DNA of 64,000 nt from NCBI RefSeq assembly GCF_000146185.1, contig NC_012778.1, positions 330,001-394,000 of the forward strand. Reading direction: 5' to 3'. Under the pieces are notes generated by a model. That model was not told the origin of the DNA and searched no databases. It saw nothing but the letters and a program-made list of their open reading frames with translations. Position 1 is the stretch's first letter. Each line of letters starts with the position of its first letter. Below, in pieces: positions 9,695 through 18,800 of the stretch. The position numbers and the translations under genes are program-made. Source of the DNA: [Eubacterium] eligens ATCC 27750. GTDB taxonomy: Bacteria > Bacillota > Clostridia > Lachnospirales > Lachnospiraceae.

Positions 9695-9737
9695 TTAAGG
9701 CATATAGACTTAGATATCCTAAGAAAGGAGAATAACT

Positions 9738-9995
9738 GTGGAAGAGAGAAATTTAAGAAAAACTCGTACAGGTAAGGTTATAAGCAATAAGATGGATAAG
9801 ACAATCGTTGTTGCAGTACAGGACAACGTTAAACATCCACTTTACAATAAGATCGTTAAAAGAACTTACAAGTTAAAGGCACACGATGAGAACAATGAAT
9901 GTTTAATCGGAGATGTTGTTAAGGTAATGGAGACTAGACCTTTATCTAAGGATAAGAGATGGAGATTAGTTGAGATTATCAGTAGAGCAAAATAA
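9738..9995 (+). CDS. rpsQ: 30S ribosomal protein S17
   Basis: 85 residues with a GTG start preceded by AAAGGAG. The oligonucleotide-binding fold signature ([17 protein letters not shown] and [11 protein letters not shown]) is plain. S17 is a primary binder of 16S rRNA helix 11. The 43-base gap behind rpmC holds only the ribosome-binding site. Confidence 0.97.
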   Translation: MEERNLRKTRTGKVISNKMDKTIVVAVQDNVKHPLYNKIVKRTYKLKAHDENNECLIGDVVKVMETRPLSKDKRWRLVEIISRAK

Positions 9996-10034
9996 TAAGA
10001 ATTTATTTGTGATATTACTGAAAGGAGTAGTATT

Positions 10035-10403
10035 ATGGTACAACAGGAAACCAGACTTAAGGTTGCTGATAATACTGGTGCTAAGGAAATTCTTTGTATC
10101 AGAGTTATGGGCGGATCTACAAGAAGATATGCAAATATCGGTGATGTAATTGTCGCTACTGTTAAAGAAGCAACACCAGGCGGCGTTGTTAAAAAGGGTG
10201 ACGTTGTTAAGGCCGTTGTCGTACGTTCAGTAAAGGGCGCACGTCGTAAGGACGGTTCATATATTAAATTTGATGAGAATGCTGCTGTTATAATTAAAGA
10301 TGATCAGACTCCTAAGGGAACTCGTATCTTTGGTCCAGTAGCCAGAGAGTTAAGAGATAAGAAGTTCATGAAAATCGTATCTCTTGCTCCAGAAGTATTA
10401 TAG
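10035..10403 (+). CDS. rplN: 50S ribosomal protein L14
   Basis: 122 residues, exactly the family length, with [18 protein letters not shown] at the start and the conserved [17 protein letters not shown] core. L14 lies on the subunit interface and is the docking site of RsfS. AAAGGAG precedes the ATG. rplX follows after 11 bases. Confidence 0.98.
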   Translation: MVQQETRLKVADNTGAKEILCIRVMGGSTRRYANIGDVIVATVKEATPGGVVKKGDVVKAVVVRSVKGARRKDGSYIKFDENAAVIIKDDQTPKGTRIFGPVARELRDKKFMKIVSLAPEVL

Positions 10404-10414
10404 GAGGTACCACA

Positions 10415-10726
10415 ATGTCAGCTGTTAGAATTAAAAAGGGTGATACTGTTAAGGTTATCGCAGGAAAAGACAAAGGCAAAGAGGGCAAGGTATTGTCTGT
10501 AAATGCTAAGAATCATACAGCATTAGTTGAGGGCGTTAACATGGTTACAAAGCATGCTAAGCCAAGCGCAGCTAATCAGCAGGGTGGAATTCTCCACCAG
10601 GAAGCACCAATCGATATCTCAAATATCGCTTACTCATTAAAGGGTAAGGAAACAAAGATTGGTTATGACTTCAAGGACGGTAAGAAAGTTCGTGTTGCTA
10701 AGGCAACTGGCGAAGTTATCGATTAA
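10415..10726 (+). CDS. rplX: 50S ribosomal protein L24
   Basis: 103 residues, KOW domain at the N-terminus ([20 protein letters not shown]). L24 begins 50S assembly by binding the 5' region of 23S rRNA. Ribosome-binding site TAGGAGG overlaps the rplN stop, which implies coupling. Confidence 0.98.
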   Translation: MSAVRIKKGDTVKVIAGKDKGKEGKVLSVNAKNHTALVEGVNMVTKHAKPSAANQQGGILHQEAPIDISNIAYSLKGKETKIGYDFKDGKKVRVAKATGEVID

Positions 10727-10747
10727 TAAAGGAAGGAGGCAATAATT

Positions 10748-11287
10748 TTGAGTAGACTTAGAGAATTATACGATAATGAAATTACTAAGAAGATGACTGA
10801 GAAATTCGGTTACAAGAACCCAATGATGGTTCCAAAGATCGACAAGATCGTAATTAACATGGGCGTTGGCGAAGCTAAGGAAAATTCAAAGCTTCTTGAC
10901 ATAGCTGTTAAAGAAATGGAAACAATTGCTGGTCAGAAGGCAGTTCTTACAAGAGCTAAGAATTCAATTGCTAACTTCAAGTTAAGAGAGGGTCAGGCAA
11001 TTGGTTGTAAGGTTACATTAAGAGGAGAGAAGATGTATGAATTCCTTGACAGATTAGTAAACCTTGCATTACCACGTGTACGTGACTTCCGTGGCGTTAG
11101 CGCTGATTCATTTGATGGAAGAGGTAACTATGCTTTAGGTATCAAAGAGCAGATTATCTTCCCAGAAATCGAATATGACAAGATTGATAAGGTTAGAGGT
11201 ATGGATGTAATCATTACAACTACAGCTAAGACTGATGAGGAAGCTCGTGAGTTATTAAGATTATTCAACATGCCATTTAAGAAATAA
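10748..11287 (+). CDS. rplE: 50S ribosomal protein L5
   Basis: 179 residues with a TTG start preceded by GGAAGGAGG. The pattern [20 protein letters not shown] and RVRDFRGV marks L5, which binds 5S rRNA and the P-site tRNA. TTG is the only plausible initiation codon before the conserved RELYDNEI start, and rare starts recur in this operon. Confidence 0.97.
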   Translation: MSRLRELYDNEITKKMTEKFGYKNPMMVPKIDKIVINMGVGEAKENSKLLDIAVKEMETIAGQKAVLTRAKNSIANFKLREGQAIGCKVTLRGEKMYEFLDRLVNLALPRVRDFRGVSADSFDGRGNYALGIKEQIIFPEIEYDKIDKVRGMDVIITTTAKTDEEARELLRLFNMPFKK

Positions 11288-11304
11288 TTAAGGAGGGAAA
11301 TTCA

Positions 11305-11490
11305 ATGGCTAAGACTTCTATGAAGGTTAAGCAGCAGAGAGCACCTAAGTTCTCTACAAGAGCGTATACACGTTGTACAATATGTGGTCGTCCACATTCT
11401 GTTTTAAGAAAATACGGAATCTGCAGAATTTGCTTCCGTGAATTAGCTTACAAGGGACAGATTCCTGGAGTTAAGAAAGCATCTTGGTAA
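11305..11490 (+). CDS. rpsZ: 30S ribosomal protein S14, zinc type
   Basis: 61 residues with four cysteines in CTICG and CRICF, the zinc-binding S14 form (also called rpsN1 or type Z). It binds 16S rRNA in the 30S head. Many Firmicutes keep a zinc-free paralogue elsewhere for zinc starvation; none is in this window. AGGAGGG precedes the ATG. Confidence 0.97.
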   Translation: MAKTSMKVKQQRAPKFSTRAYTRCTICGRPHSVLRKYGICRICFRELAYKGQIPGVKKASW

Positions 11491-11505
11491 AATCAATTAA
11501 CGTAG

Positions 11506-11525
11506 TCCTGGTAACAGGAAACCAG
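11506..11525 (+). repeat. hairpin before rpsH
   Basis: TCCTG (11506-11510) pairs with CAGGA (11515-11519) around a GTAA loop of the stable GNRA type; CTGG (11508-11511) could instead pair with CCAG (11522-11525). It lies 24 bases before the rpsH start and could influence L5/S8-region translation. S8 regulates this segment in other bacteria. Confidence 0.35.
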
Positions 11526-11548
11526 TTAAAATAAGGAGGAAAATTTCA

Positions 11549-11944
11549 ATGACAGATCCAATTGCAGATATGCTTACAAGAATTCGTAATGCAAATACAG
11601 CAAAGCACGACACAGTTGATGTTCCATCATCTAAGATGAAGCTTGCAATCGCTAAGATTCTTTTAGACGAGGGTTATATTAAGTCTTATGAGCTCGTTGA
11701 GAACGGTAAGTTCAACGATATCCGTATTACATTAAAGTACGGTGCTTCTAAGAATGAGAAGATCATTTCAGGTCTTCAGAGAATCTCTAAGCCAGGTCTT
11801 AGAGTATATGCAAACAAGGAAGAACTTCCAAAAGTTCTCGGTGGTCTTGGTGTAGCTATTATATCTACAAACAAGGGCGTTATTACTGACAAGGAAGCTA
11901 GAAAGCTCGGCGTTGGTGGAGAAGTTCTTTGCTTCGTTTGGTAA
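11549..11944 (+). CDS. rpsH: 30S ribosomal protein S8
   Basis: 131 residues, full length, beginning [15 protein letters not shown] and ending in the conserved [10 protein letters not shown]8 is a primary assembly protein of the 30S platform and a translational repressor of the spc operon in E. coli. Ribosome-binding site AAGGAGG. A 96-base spacer with paired arms separates it from rplF. Confidence 0.98.
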   Translation: MTDPIADMLTRIRNANTAKHDTVDVPSSKMKLAIAKILLDEGYIKSYELVENGKFNDIRITLKYGASKNEKIISGLQRISKPGLRVYANKEELPKVLGGLGVAIISTNKGVITDKEARKLGVGGEVLCFVW

Positions 11945-11963
11945 TTATTGAACACTTACACAC

Positions 11964-12016
11964 AGGGAAACGGGAATCCTATCCCATCGTAGTTCAGCGT
12001 ATATGAATGTTTCCCT
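11964..12016 (+). repeat. stem-loop in the rpsH-rplF spacer
   Basis: AGGGAAAC (11964-11971) is perfectly complementary to GTTTCCCT (12009-12016); inside it GGGA (11972-11975) pairs with TCCC (11982-11985). The closing strand ends ten bases before the rplF ribosome-binding site TAGGAGG, and no T tract follows. A regulatory or mRNA-processing hairpin is likelier than a terminator. Confidence 0.45.
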
Positions 12017-12040
12017 CATTATAATTAGGAGGTGCACGGC

Positions 12041-12583
12041 ATGTCACGTATAGGAAGAATGCCTATCGCTATCCCAGCAGGAGTTACTGTTGAGATTGCA
12101 GAAAATAATAAAGTGACTGTAAAGGGTCCAAAGGGAACTCTTGAGAGAGTTTTACCAGCAGAGATGGACATTAAGCAGGAAGGTTCTGAAATCGTTGTTT
12201 CAAGACCAAATGACTTAAAGAAGATGAAGTCATTACATGGACTTACAAGAACACTTATTCATAACATGATTATTGGTGTTACAGAAGGCTATGAGAAGAA
12301 GCTTGAAGTTAACGGTGTTGGTTATAGAGCACAGAAGCAGGGTAAGAAGTTAGTTCTTTCATTAGGCTACTCTCATCCAGTTGAGATGGAAGATCCAGAA
12401 GGAATTGAAACAGTTCTTGATGGAACAAACATCATCATTGTTAAAGGTATCAGTAAAGAAGCAGTTGGCCAGTACGCAGCTGAAATCAGAGCAAAGAGAG
12501 CTCCAGAGCCATATAAGGGCAAGGGTATCAAGTATGCTGATGAAGTTATCAGACGTAAAGTTGGTAAGACTGGTAAGAAATAA
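12041..12583 (+). CDS. rplF: 50S ribosomal protein L6
   Basis: 180 residues in two similar domains; [15 protein letters not shown] at the start and [18 protein letters not shown] near the end are diagnostic. L6 binds the sarcin-ricin region near the factor-binding site. The ATG at 12041 is preferred over an in-frame GTG at 12032, because that GTG lies within the Shine-Dalgarno TAGGAGG. Confidence 0.97.
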   Translation: MSRIGRMPIAIPAGVTVEIAENNKVTVKGPKGTLERVLPAEMDIKQEGSEIVVSRPNDLKKMKSLHGLTRTLIHNMIIGVTEGYEKKLEVNGVGYRAQKQGKKLVLSLGYSHPVEMEDPEGIETVLDGTNIIIVKGISKEAVGQYAAEIRAKRAPEPYKGKGIKYADEVIRRKVGKTGKK

Positions 12584-12600
12584 TTAAAGGAGAAAACATA

Positions 12601-12969
12601 ATGGTTAGTAAGAAATCAAGAACAGTAGTTCGCGAACAGAAGCATAGAAGATTACGTAATCGTTTCAGTGGTACTGCAGAAAGACCACGTTTAGCTGTGT
12701 TCAGAAGCAATAATCATATGTATGCTCAGATTATTGACGACACAGTTGGAAAGACACTTGTATCAGCATCAACTCTTGATAAGGAAGTTAAGGCAGAGCT
12801 TGAGAAGACAAATAATGTTGAAGCAGCAGCTGCTGTTGGTACAGTCGTAGCAAAGAGAGCATTAGAAAAGGGAATCAAGACTGTTGTTTATGACAGAGGC
12901 GGTTTCATTTATGCAGGTAAAATTAAGGCATTAGCAGAGGCAGCTCGTGAAGCTGGCCTTGAATTCTAA
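12601..12969 (+). CDS. rplR: 50S ribosomal protein L18
   Basis: 122 residues, basic N-terminus then the conserved [20 protein letters not shown] strand and the C-terminal AGLEF. L18 binds 5S rRNA with L5 and L25-type proteins. AAAGGAG precedes the ATG. The next gene starts 19 bases after its stop. Confidence 0.98.
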   Translation: MVSKKSRTVVREQKHRRLRNRFSGTAERPRLAVFRSNNHMYAQIIDDTVGKTLVSASTLDKEVKAELEKTNNVEAAAAVGTVVAKRALEKGIKTVVYDRGGFIYAGKIKALAEAAREAGLEF

Positions 12970-12988
12970 GCGGAAGGGAGATTACAGT

Positions 12989-13498
12989 ATGAAACGTACA
13001 ATAATTGATGCTAGTCAGTTAGAATTAAATGATAATGTAGTATCAATCAAGCGTGTAACAAAGGTTGTAAAGGGTGGACGTAACATGCGTTTTGCAGCAT
13101 TAGTAGTTGTTGGTGACGGCAACGGACACGTAGGTGCAGGTGTTGGTAAGGCAGCTGAAATTCCAGAAGCTATCCGCAAGGGAAAAGAAGATGCTATCAA
13201 ACATTTAGTAGAAGTTCCAATCGATGAGAACGGTTCAGTTCCACATGATTTTCTTGGAAAGTTCGGAGGAGCTACAGTATTATTAAAGAGAGCTCCAGAA
13301 GGTACTGGTATCATCGCTGGTGGTCCAGCACGTTCAATCCTTGAGCTTGCAGGTATCAAGAATATCCGTACAAAGTCACTTGGATCAAACAACAAGCAGA
13401 ATGTTGTATTAGCAACAATCGAAGGACTTAAGTCTATGAAGACTCCAGAAGAAGTTGCAAGACTTCGTGGAAAGTCAGTTAGCGAGATCCTTGGTTAA
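12989..13498 (+). CDS. rpsE: 30S ribosomal protein S5
   Basis: 169 residues: a double-stranded RNA-binding-like domain ([19 protein letters not shown]) and the typical C-terminal domain. S5 acts in translational fidelity and mRNA entry. The frame is open further upstream, but the ATG at 12989 is preceded by GGAAGGGAG and gives the usual protein beginning [13 protein letters not shown]. Confidence 0.97.
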   Translation: MKRTIIDASQLELNDNVVSIKRVTKVVKGGRNMRFAALVVVGDGNGHVGAGVGKAAEIPEAIRKGKEDAIKHLVEVPIDENGSVPHDFLGKFGGATVLLKRAPEGTGIIAGGPARSILELAGIKNIRTKSLGSNNKQNVVLATIEGLKSMKTPEEVARLRGKSVSEILG

Positions 13499-13510
13499 TT
13501 AAATTGTGAT

Positions 13511-13525
13511 TCCTGCTAAGCAGGA
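13511..13525 (+). repeat. hairpin before rpmD
   Basis: TCCTGC and GCAGGA form a perfect 6-bp stem with a TAA loop immediately before the rpmD ribosome-binding site ATGGAGG. Position suggests an effect on L30 translation or on mRNA stability; nothing else supports a function. Confidence 0.35.
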
Positions 13526-13538
13526 GATGGAGGTTAAA

Positions 13539-13721
13539 ATGGCTGAGAAGTTAAGAATAACTTTAGTTAAGTCTCCAATCGGCGCTGTTCCTAAGCATAG
13601 AAAAACTGTTGAAGCTATGGGTCTTACAAAGATGCATAAGACAGTTGAACTTCCAGATAATGCTGCTACAAGAGGACAGATTCAGCAGATTGGTTATATG
13701 TTAAAGGTAGAAGAAATCTAA
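13539..13721 (+). CDS. rpmD: 50S ribosomal protein L30
   Basis: 60 residues, the normal size, with LRITLVKSPIGAVPKHRKTV and a C-terminal DNAATRGQIQQIGYML. An in-frame GTG at 13506 would add 11 residues, but the ATG at 13539 has the Shine-Dalgarno GGAGG and the correct length. Confidence 0.96.
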   Translation: MAEKLRITLVKSPIGAVPKHRKTVEAMGLTKMHKTVELPDNAATRGQIQQIGYMLKVEEI

Positions 13722-13743
13722 TTACAGATAAGGAGGTGCAATG

Positions 13744-14184
13744 ATGGATTTATCTAATTTGAGACCTGCAGAAGGTTCAGTATTAAGCGATAATTTCAGA
13801 AGAGGTCGTGGACATGGCTCAGGTAACGGCAAGACAGCTGGTAAGGGTCATAAAGGACAGAAAGCTCGTTCAGGAGCACCAAGACCAGGTTTTGAAGGTG
13901 GCCAGATGCCATTATATAGAAGAATTCCTAAGAGAGGATTCACTAACAGAAACCGTAAGGAATTCGTTGCTATTAATGTTAATGTATTAGATCGTTTTGA
14001 TAACGGTGCAGAGGTTACTGTTGATACATTAATTGAGTCAGGAATCGTTAAAGATCCTAAGGACGGAATCAAGATTCTTGCAAACGGCGAGCTTACAAAG
14101 AAGCTTACTGTTAAGGCTAACGCATTCAGTGCTGCAGCTAAGGAGAAGATCGAGGCTCTCGGCGGAACCTGCGAGGTGATCTAA
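13744..14184 (+). CDS. rplO: 50S ribosomal protein L15
   Basis: 146 residues. The Gly/Arg/Lys-rich start [20 protein letters not shown] and the globular C-terminus mark L15, a 23S rRNA-binding assembly protein. Two ATG codons stand in tandem (13741 and 13744); the second has the better distance (seven bases) from AGGAGG and gives [12 protein letters not shown]. One base separates its stop from secY, so L15 and SecY are probably coupled. Confidence 0.96.
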   Translation: MDLSNLRPAEGSVLSDNFRRGRGHGSGNGKTAGKGHKGQKARSGAPRPGFEGGQMPLYRRIPKRGFTNRNRKEFVAINVNVLDRFDNGAEVTVDTLIESGIVKDPKDGIKILANGELTKKLTVKANAFSAAAKEKIEALGGTCEVI

Positions 14185-14185
14185 T

Positions 14186-15505
14186 ATGTTTAAAACACTT
14201 GTAGGCGCTTTTAAGAACAAAGATATAAGAAAAAAGATAATATATACATTATTAATTCTTGTTGTTGTCAGAGTTGGAAGTTTACTTCCAATCCCTGGTG
14301 TAGACACCAATTATTTTAGTAGCTTACTTAGTGGAATTAATACTGGTGATTTAAGTTATCTCAGTGCTTTTACAGGAGGTTCATTCGAAAGAATGTCCCT
14401 CTTTGCGCTGAGCATAACACCATATATCACATCTTCAATCATTATGCAGCTTCTCACAATTGCAATTCCTAAATTAGAGGAAATGCAGAAAGAGGGAGAA
14501 GATGGTAGAAAGAAGATTGCATCGATTACAAGATACGTAACAATTGGTCTTTCTTTAATAGAAAGTATCGCTATGGCGGTTGGCTTTGGTAGAACAGGTC
14601 TTATCAAAGATTCAGCACAGCTTAGCACATTACATTATGTAGTATGTATAATCGTAGTTGTAGCTGCACTTACAGCTGGTTCAGCAGTATTAATGTGGCT
14701 TGGTGAGCGAATCACTGAAAAGGGTGTTGGAAATGGTATTTCAATTGTACTTTTAATTAATATCATATCAGGTATGCCTAGTGATTTTGCTACATTATAT
14801 AGCACATTTGTTGCACCAAAGACACCTGCAAAGGGTGTTTTAGCAGCAGTAATAATATTAGCAATTCTTATTGTTATGGTAGTTCTTGTATGCTTCCTTC
14901 AGGATGGAGAGAGAAGAATTCCTGTTCAGTACTCTCAGAAGGTCAGCGGTAGAAGAACAGTTGGCGGACAGTCAACAAACATTCCATTAAAGGTTAATAC
15001 TGCAGGTGTTATGCCAATTATTTTCGCATCATCACTTATGCAGTTTCCAGTTATAATTGCACAGTTATTTGGTAAATCATATGAGTGGACCAGATATCTC
15101 AGCTCATCATACTGGTGCAGAGTTGAAGCTCCAAAGTATTCAATTGGTTTATTAGTATACATAGTACTGCTTATAATATTTGCATACTTCTATACATCAA
15201 TAACATTTAACCCAATTGAGGTAGCTGATAACTTAAAGAAGGCTGGTGGAGTTATCCCAGGAATAACACCTGGTAAGTCTACAAGCGAATATCTTAACAA
15301 AATACTTAATTATATCGTATTTATTGGAGCTGTCGGACTTTTAATAATTGCCCTCATTCCAATAATGTGTACAGGATTCTTTAATGCTTCTGTTTCATTC
15401 GGTGGAACATCAATTATCATTATTGTTGGTGTTGTACTTGAGACATTAAAGCAGATTGAGTCTCAGATGTGCAATCGTTACTATAAGGGATTCCTCAGTG
15501 AGTAA
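14186..15505 (+). CDS. secY: protein translocase subunit SecY
   Basis: 439 residues with ten hydrophobic segments, as in all SecY channels. The plug region follows LPIPGVDTNYF, and the conserved cytoplasmic loops (EKGVGNGISIVLLINI; GERRIPVQYS before TM7) are intact. SecY with SecE/SecG forms the translocation pore served by SecA, whose gene begins at 62905 in this same window. The lack of a good ribosome-binding site of its own and the one-base gap suggest coupling to rplO. Confidence 0.98.
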   Translation: MFKTLVGAFKNKDIRKKIIYTLLILVVVRVGSLLPIPGVDTNYFSSLLSGINTGDLSYLSAFTGGSFERMSLFALSITPYITSSIIMQLLTIAIPKLEEMQKEGEDGRKKIASITRYVTIGLSLIESIAMAVGFGRTGLIKDSAQLSTLHYVVCIIVVVAALTAGSAVLMWLGERITEKGVGNGISIVLLINIISGMPSDFATLYSTFVAPKTPAKGVLAAVIILAILIVMVVLVCFLQDGERRIPVQYSQKVSGRRTVGGQSTNIPLKVNTAGVMPIIFASSLMQFPVIIAQLFGKSYEWTRYLSSSYWCRVEAPKYSIGLLVYIVLLIIFAYFYTSITFNPIEVADNLKKAGGVIPGITPGKSTSEYLNKILNYIVFIGAVGLLIIALIPIMCTGFFNASVSFGGTSIIIIVGVVLETLKQIESQMCNRYYKGFLSE

Positions 15506-15541
15506 TTCTTTATATCACGGATGATATTAGTATAAAATATT

Positions 15542-15575
15542 GACTTGCCCGGTTTATGCCGGGTAAGTCCTTTGT
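15542..15575 (+). terminator. hairpin between secY and adk, probable partial terminator
   Basis: An 11-bp stem (15542-15552 with 15559-15569, one G.T pair) and six-base loop, followed by CTTTGTGT rather than a full T tract. It probably attenuates transcription between secY and adk instead of ending it. Confidence 0.5.
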
Positions 15576-15625
15576 GTATTATGATTTATTACGAATATTT
15601 ATGATTTTGGAATGGAGAAAATATT

Positions 15626-16267
15626 ATGAAGATAATTATGTTAGGTGCTCCAGGAGCAGGTAAAGGTACACAGGCTAAGAAGATAGCAGCAAAATATGCT
15701 ATACCACATATCTCTACAGGAGATATTTTCAGAGCTAATATTAAGAACAATACAGAGCTTGGACAGAAGGCAAAGACATACATGGATAAGGGAGAGCTCG
15801 TACCTGATGAATTAGTAGTAGATCTTATCATGGACAGATTCAAGGAAGCGGATTGTGCTAACGGATATGTACTTGATGGATTCCCAAGAACAATTCCTCA
15901 GGCAGAGGCACTTGATAAGGCTCTTAGTGCTAATGGAGAGTCAGTTGACTATGCAATCAATGTCGAAGTTCCTGATGAAAATATAATAAACAGAATGTCT
16001 GGAAGAAGAGCATGTGTAGGTTGTGGAGCAACATACCATATCCAGTTCAATCCAACAAAGGTTGAAGGAATATGTGATGCATGTGGCGAGAAGCTTATCT
16101 TAAGAGATGACGATAAGCCAGAGACAGTAAAGAACAGACTTTCAGTATATCATGAGCAGACACAGCCATTGATTGAATACTATTCAGGAAAGGGTGTACT
16201 TAAGGAAGTTGATGGTACACAGCCTATGGATGATGTATTTGCTGCAATAGTTAAGATCTTAGGTTAA
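15626..16267 (+). CDS. adk: adenylate kinase
   Basis: 213 residues. P-loop GAPGAGKGT at residues 7-15, DGFPRT at 84-89, and a long-form LID with four cysteines (C130, C133, C150, C153) that bind zinc, typical of Gram-positive Adk. It interconverts AMP plus ATP and two ADP. In most Firmicutes map (methionine aminopeptidase) follows adk; here the next gene is a small KOW protein six bases on, and map is missing. Confidence 0.98.
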   Translation: MKIIMLGAPGAGKGTQAKKIAAKYAIPHISTGDIFRANIKNNTELGQKAKTYMDKGELVPDELVVDLIMDRFKEADCANGYVLDGFPRTIPQAEALDKALSANGESVDYAINVEVPDENIINRMSGRRACVGCGATYHIQFNPTKVEGICDACGEKLILRDDDKPETVKNRLSVYHEQTQPLIEYYSGKGVLKEVDGTQPMDDVFAAIVKILG

Positions 16268-16273
16268 TCATCT

Positions 16274-16543
16274 ATGAGTGATATAAAGGGATATTTTGCA
16301 AGTTCTAAAGCAGGCCATGACAAAGGTACTGTGTATATGATTCTCGAATCTGATGATGTATATGTTTATCTGTCGGACGGTAAATTAAGACCGACAGATA
16401 AACTTAAAAAGAAAAAGCTGAAACATGTTCAGCTCATAAAACAAAAAGATAGTGATCTTGCAGAAAAGATAGAGAAAAACCTGTTTATAAGTAATGAAGA
16501 AATAAAATATGCGATTAAGCAGATTAAAACCAGTGCCAAATAA
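16274..16543 (+). CDS. small KOW-domain RNA-binding protein
   Basis: 89 residues. The N-terminal part (GYFASSKAGHDKGTVYMI) is a KOW motif like that of the L14e/L27e-related proteins found between adk/map and infA in many Clostridia; the rest is Lys-rich. Its place in a ribosomal operon suggests a ribosome- or RNA-associated role, but none is established that I know of. It has no clear ribosome-binding site and starts six bases after adk, so it likely depends on translational coupling. Confidence 0.8.
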   Translation: MSDIKGYFASSKAGHDKGTVYMILESDDVYVYLSDGKLRPTDKLKKKKLKHVQLIKQKDSDLAEKIEKNLFISNEEIKYAIKQIKTSAK

Positions 16544-16559
16544 TAGGAGGTAAACTTAT

Positions 16560-16778
16560 ATGTCAAAGGCAGATGTAATTGAAATTGAAGGAAAGGTAGT
16601 TGAGAAATTACCTAATGCATTTTTTAAAGTAGAACTTGAGAATGGACATCAGATACTTGCTACAATCAGTGGTAAGTTAAGAATGAACTTCATCAGAATT
16701 CTTCCTGGTGATAAGGTAACAATTGAGTTATCACCATACGATTTAACAAAGGGAAGAATCATTTGGAGAGATAAATAA
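16560..16778 (+). CDS. infA: translation initiation factor IF-1
   Basis: 72 residues, exactly the family size, a single OB fold with [21 protein letters not shown] and the conserved GRIIWR near the end. IF-1 binds the 30S A site during initiation. Ribosome-binding site ATAGGAGG. A promoter for the next genes lies in the 118-base gap behind it. Confidence 0.98.
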   Translation: MSKADVIEIEGKVVEKLPNAFFKVELENGHQILATISGKLRMNFIRILPGDKVTIELSPYDLTKGRIIWRDK

Positions 16779-16832
16779 AAACAATAGGAATATATGTACA
16801 AAATATTCTTTATAAATTTTGTAAAATTTTCC

Positions 16833-16862
16833 TTGCGTTGATAGAAAAGGTTGTGCTATAAT
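16833..16862 (+). promoter_or_regulatory. internal promoter upstream of rpmJ
   Basis: TTGCGT (16833-16838), an 18-base spacer and a perfect TATAAT (16857-16862). The -10 lies inside a near-palindrome GGTTG...TGCTA-TAA-TAGCA...CAACC (16849-16869). It would allow rpmJ-rpsM-rpsK-rpsD-rpoA-rplQ to be expressed apart from the upstream genes. Confidence 0.6.
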
Positions 16863-16896
16863 AGCAACCGAACTTGTCTGAAAGGAGGCTTTTGCA

Positions 16897-17010
16897 GTGA
16901 AGGTTAGATCATCAGTTAAACCAATTTGTGAAAAATGCAAAGTCATTAAAAGAAAGGGCAGCATCAGAATTATCTGTGAAAACCCTAAGCACAAGCAGAG
17001 ACAGGGCTAA
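16897..17010 (+). CDS. rpmJ: 50S ribosomal protein L36
   Basis: 37 residues from a GTG start, with the Shine-Dalgarno AAAGGAGG seven bases upstream. It begins [19 protein letters not shown] and holds the C-C-C-H zinc site (C11, C14, C27, H32) of the zinc-binding L36. L36 is the smallest 50S protein and stabilises 23S rRNA near the factor-binding region. Confidence 0.96.
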   Translation: MKVRSSVKPICEKCKVIKRKGSIRIICENPKHKQRQG

Positions 17011-17325
17011 TTACCCTGAAGCAGAGAAGTAGAAGTACTTCTCATATTTCTGCGTTATAGTATCAATGTCACTAGTTGGTATTATAACTAATTCTGTCTT
17101 TAATATAATGGACAGAGAACAGTTTTGCGGCTGCAGCGATGACACATCCGGATAAGTTGACGGTGTTCATTGCTATCAAATATAGTAGACTGAAGGTGAC
17201 GCACACATTTCAGGCGTTCAAAGCGGGGGATAGAGCTTAGAACGAGCTGCGTAGGAATCGGACTACATTTTTCTATCTTTATTATTAATATTAATTTAAT
17301 TGATCAAACGGAGGTTAAAGAACAC
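17011..17325 (+). promoter_or_regulatory. structured leader before rpsM (alpha-operon leader candidate)
   Basis: 315 bases without a gene, filled with paired arms: GAGAAGTA/TACTTCTC (17024-17031 with 17036-17043); CTGTC/GACAG; AGCGATGACAC (17135-17145) with GTGTTCATTGCT (17163-17174); CTGAA/TTCAG (17190-17194 with 17209-17213); CGTTC with GAACG; and GTAG/CTAC before a T-rich run. It is AT-rich just before AACGGAGG at rpsM. In E. coli S4 represses the alpha operon at this same place, and S4-type leaders are known in Clostridia, so a ribosomal-protein leader for S4 is the best guess. Confidence 0.6.
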
Positions 17326-17700
17326 ATGGCTCGTATTTCAGGTGTAGACTTACCAAGAGAAAAGCGTATTGAAATAGGACTTACTTATGTTTACGGTATT
17401 GGCCGAGTAAGAGCATCTAAGATTCTTGAAGAGGCTGGCGTTAATCCAGATACACGTGTTAAGGATCTTACAGATGAAGAAGTTGCAAAGATTGCTAAGG
17501 TTATCGATGCTGATCCAGAACATTTAGTAGAAGGTGACTTAAGAAGAGAAGTTGCCATGAACATTAAGAGATTAAAGGAAATCGGATGCTACAGAGGAAT
17601 CCGTCATAGAAAGGGACTTCCATGCAGAGGTCAGAAGACAAAGACTAATGCAAGAACATGTAAGGGTCCTAAGAAGACTGTAGCTAATAAGAAGAAATAA
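17326..17700 (+). CDS. rpsM: 30S ribosomal protein S13
   Basis: 124 residues with [20 protein letters not shown] and a basic C-terminal tail ([18 protein letters not shown]). S13 lies in the 30S head, bridging to L5 and touching P-site tRNA. Ribosome-binding site GGAGG nine bases before the ATG. First gene behind the alpha-type leader. Confidence 0.98.
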   Translation: MARISGVDLPREKRIEIGLTYVYGIGRVRASKILEEAGVNPDTRVKDLTDEEVAKIAKVIDADPEHLVEGDLRREVAMNIKRLKEIGCYRGIRHRKGLPCRGQKTKTNARTCKGPKKTVANKKK

Positions 17701-17733
17701 TTGAATTGTTAAACTCACAGGAGGTTAGTTATC

Positions 17734-18129
17734 ATGGCTCAGAAAGTTACAAAAAAAGTGACAAAGAAGCGTGTTAAGAAGAACGTTGAAAGAGGACAGG
17801 CACATATTCAGTCATCTTTCAATAATACAATAGTTACATTAACAGATGCAGAAGGAAATGCTTTATCATGGGCATCTGCAGGTGGACTCGGATTCAGAGG
17901 ATCTAAGAAGTCTACTCCTTATGCAGCACAGATGGCAGCTGAGACAGCAACAAAGGCTGCATTAATCCATGGATTAAAGTCTGTAGACGTTATGGTTAAG
18001 GGACCAGGTTCAGGTAGAGAAGCAGCTATCAGAGCACTTTCAGCAGCTGGTCTTGAAGTTACAAGTATCAAGGATGTTACTCCAGTTCCACATAATGGAT
18101 GCCGTCCACCAAAGCGTAGAAGAGTTTAA
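17734..18129 (+). CDS. rpsK: 30S ribosomal protein S11
   Basis: 131 residues with the conserved [16 protein letters not shown] and [13 protein letters not shown] segments and the C-terminal [14 protein letters not shown]11 lines the mRNA exit path on the platform. CAGGAGG precedes the ATG. rpsD follows after 20 bases. Confidence 0.98.
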   Translation: MAQKVTKKVTKKRVKKNVERGQAHIQSSFNNTIVTLTDAEGNALSWASAGGLGFRGSKKSTPYAAQMAAETATKAALIHGLKSVDVMVKGPGSGREAAIRALSAAGLEVTSIKDVTPVPHNGCRPPKRRRV

Positions 18130-18149
18130 TTTAGGGAGGTAAGATTACA

Positions 18150-18743
18150 ATGGCAGTTAATAGAACACCTGTCCTCAAGAGATGTAGATCTCTTGAAATG
18201 GATCCTGTATATTTAGGAATAGATAAGAAATCTAGAAGAAAGGCAAAGAACGCTGGTAGAAAGGTTAGCGAGTATGGAATGCAGCTTCGTGAGAAGCAGA
18301 AGGCTAAGTTCATCTATGGTGTATTAGAGAAGCCTTTCAGAAATTACTATAAGAAGGCTGAGAGACAGAAGGGTATGACTGGTGAGAACCTTATGATCAT
18401 GCTCGAGCTCAGACTTGACAATGTTCTTTTCAGATTAGGATTCGCTAGAACAAGAAAAGAAGCAAGACAGATCGTTGATCACAAGCATGTATTAGTTAAT
18501 GGTAAGTGCGTAAACATCCCTTCATACCTTGTAAAGGCTGGAGATGTTATCGAAATCAGAGAGAAGTCTAAGTCATCAGCAAGATACAAGGAAATCCTTG
18601 AGTCTACTAACGGAAGACTTGTTCCAGAGTGGTTAGAGGCAGATGCAGACGCTCTTAAGGGATCAGTTAAGTCAATCCCTACAAGAGAAGTTATTGACGT
18701 TCCTGTAAACGAGATGCTTATCGTCGAGTTATATTCTAAGTAA
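18150..18743 (+). CDS. rpsD: 30S ribosomal protein S4
   Basis: 197 residues: N-terminal extended part and a C-terminal S4 RNA-binding domain ([20 protein letters not shown]). S4 nucleates assembly of the 30S body. The N-terminus lacks the four-cysteine zinc knuckle of some Firmicute S4 proteins. S4 is the usual autogenous repressor of alpha-type operons, and the structured region before rpsM is its probable target (inference). Confidence 0.97.
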   Translation: MAVNRTPVLKRCRSLEMDPVYLGIDKKSRRKAKNAGRKVSEYGMQLREKQKAKFIYGVLEKPFRNYYKKAERQKGMTGENLMIMLELRLDNVLFRLGFARTRKEARQIVDHKHVLVNGKCVNIPSYLVKAGDVIEIREKSKSSARYKEILESTNGRLVPEWLEADADALKGSVKSIPTREVIDVPVNEMLIVELYSK

Positions 18744-18800
18744 TCCGTACCGGAAATATAGAATAAAACTTATAAAACCCATAAAAAGGAGGGACTATAC

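Noticed and set aside
12032..12040. Upstream GTG start for rplF adding three residues
   Set aside because: The GTG lies inside the TAGGAGG ribosome-binding site; the ATG at 12041 gives the conserved L6 beginning.
17157..17186. Promoter TTGACG-N18-TATAGT inside the rpsM leader
   Set aside because: The spacer is one arm of an 11-bp helix, so the match is probably accidental; left as uncertain.
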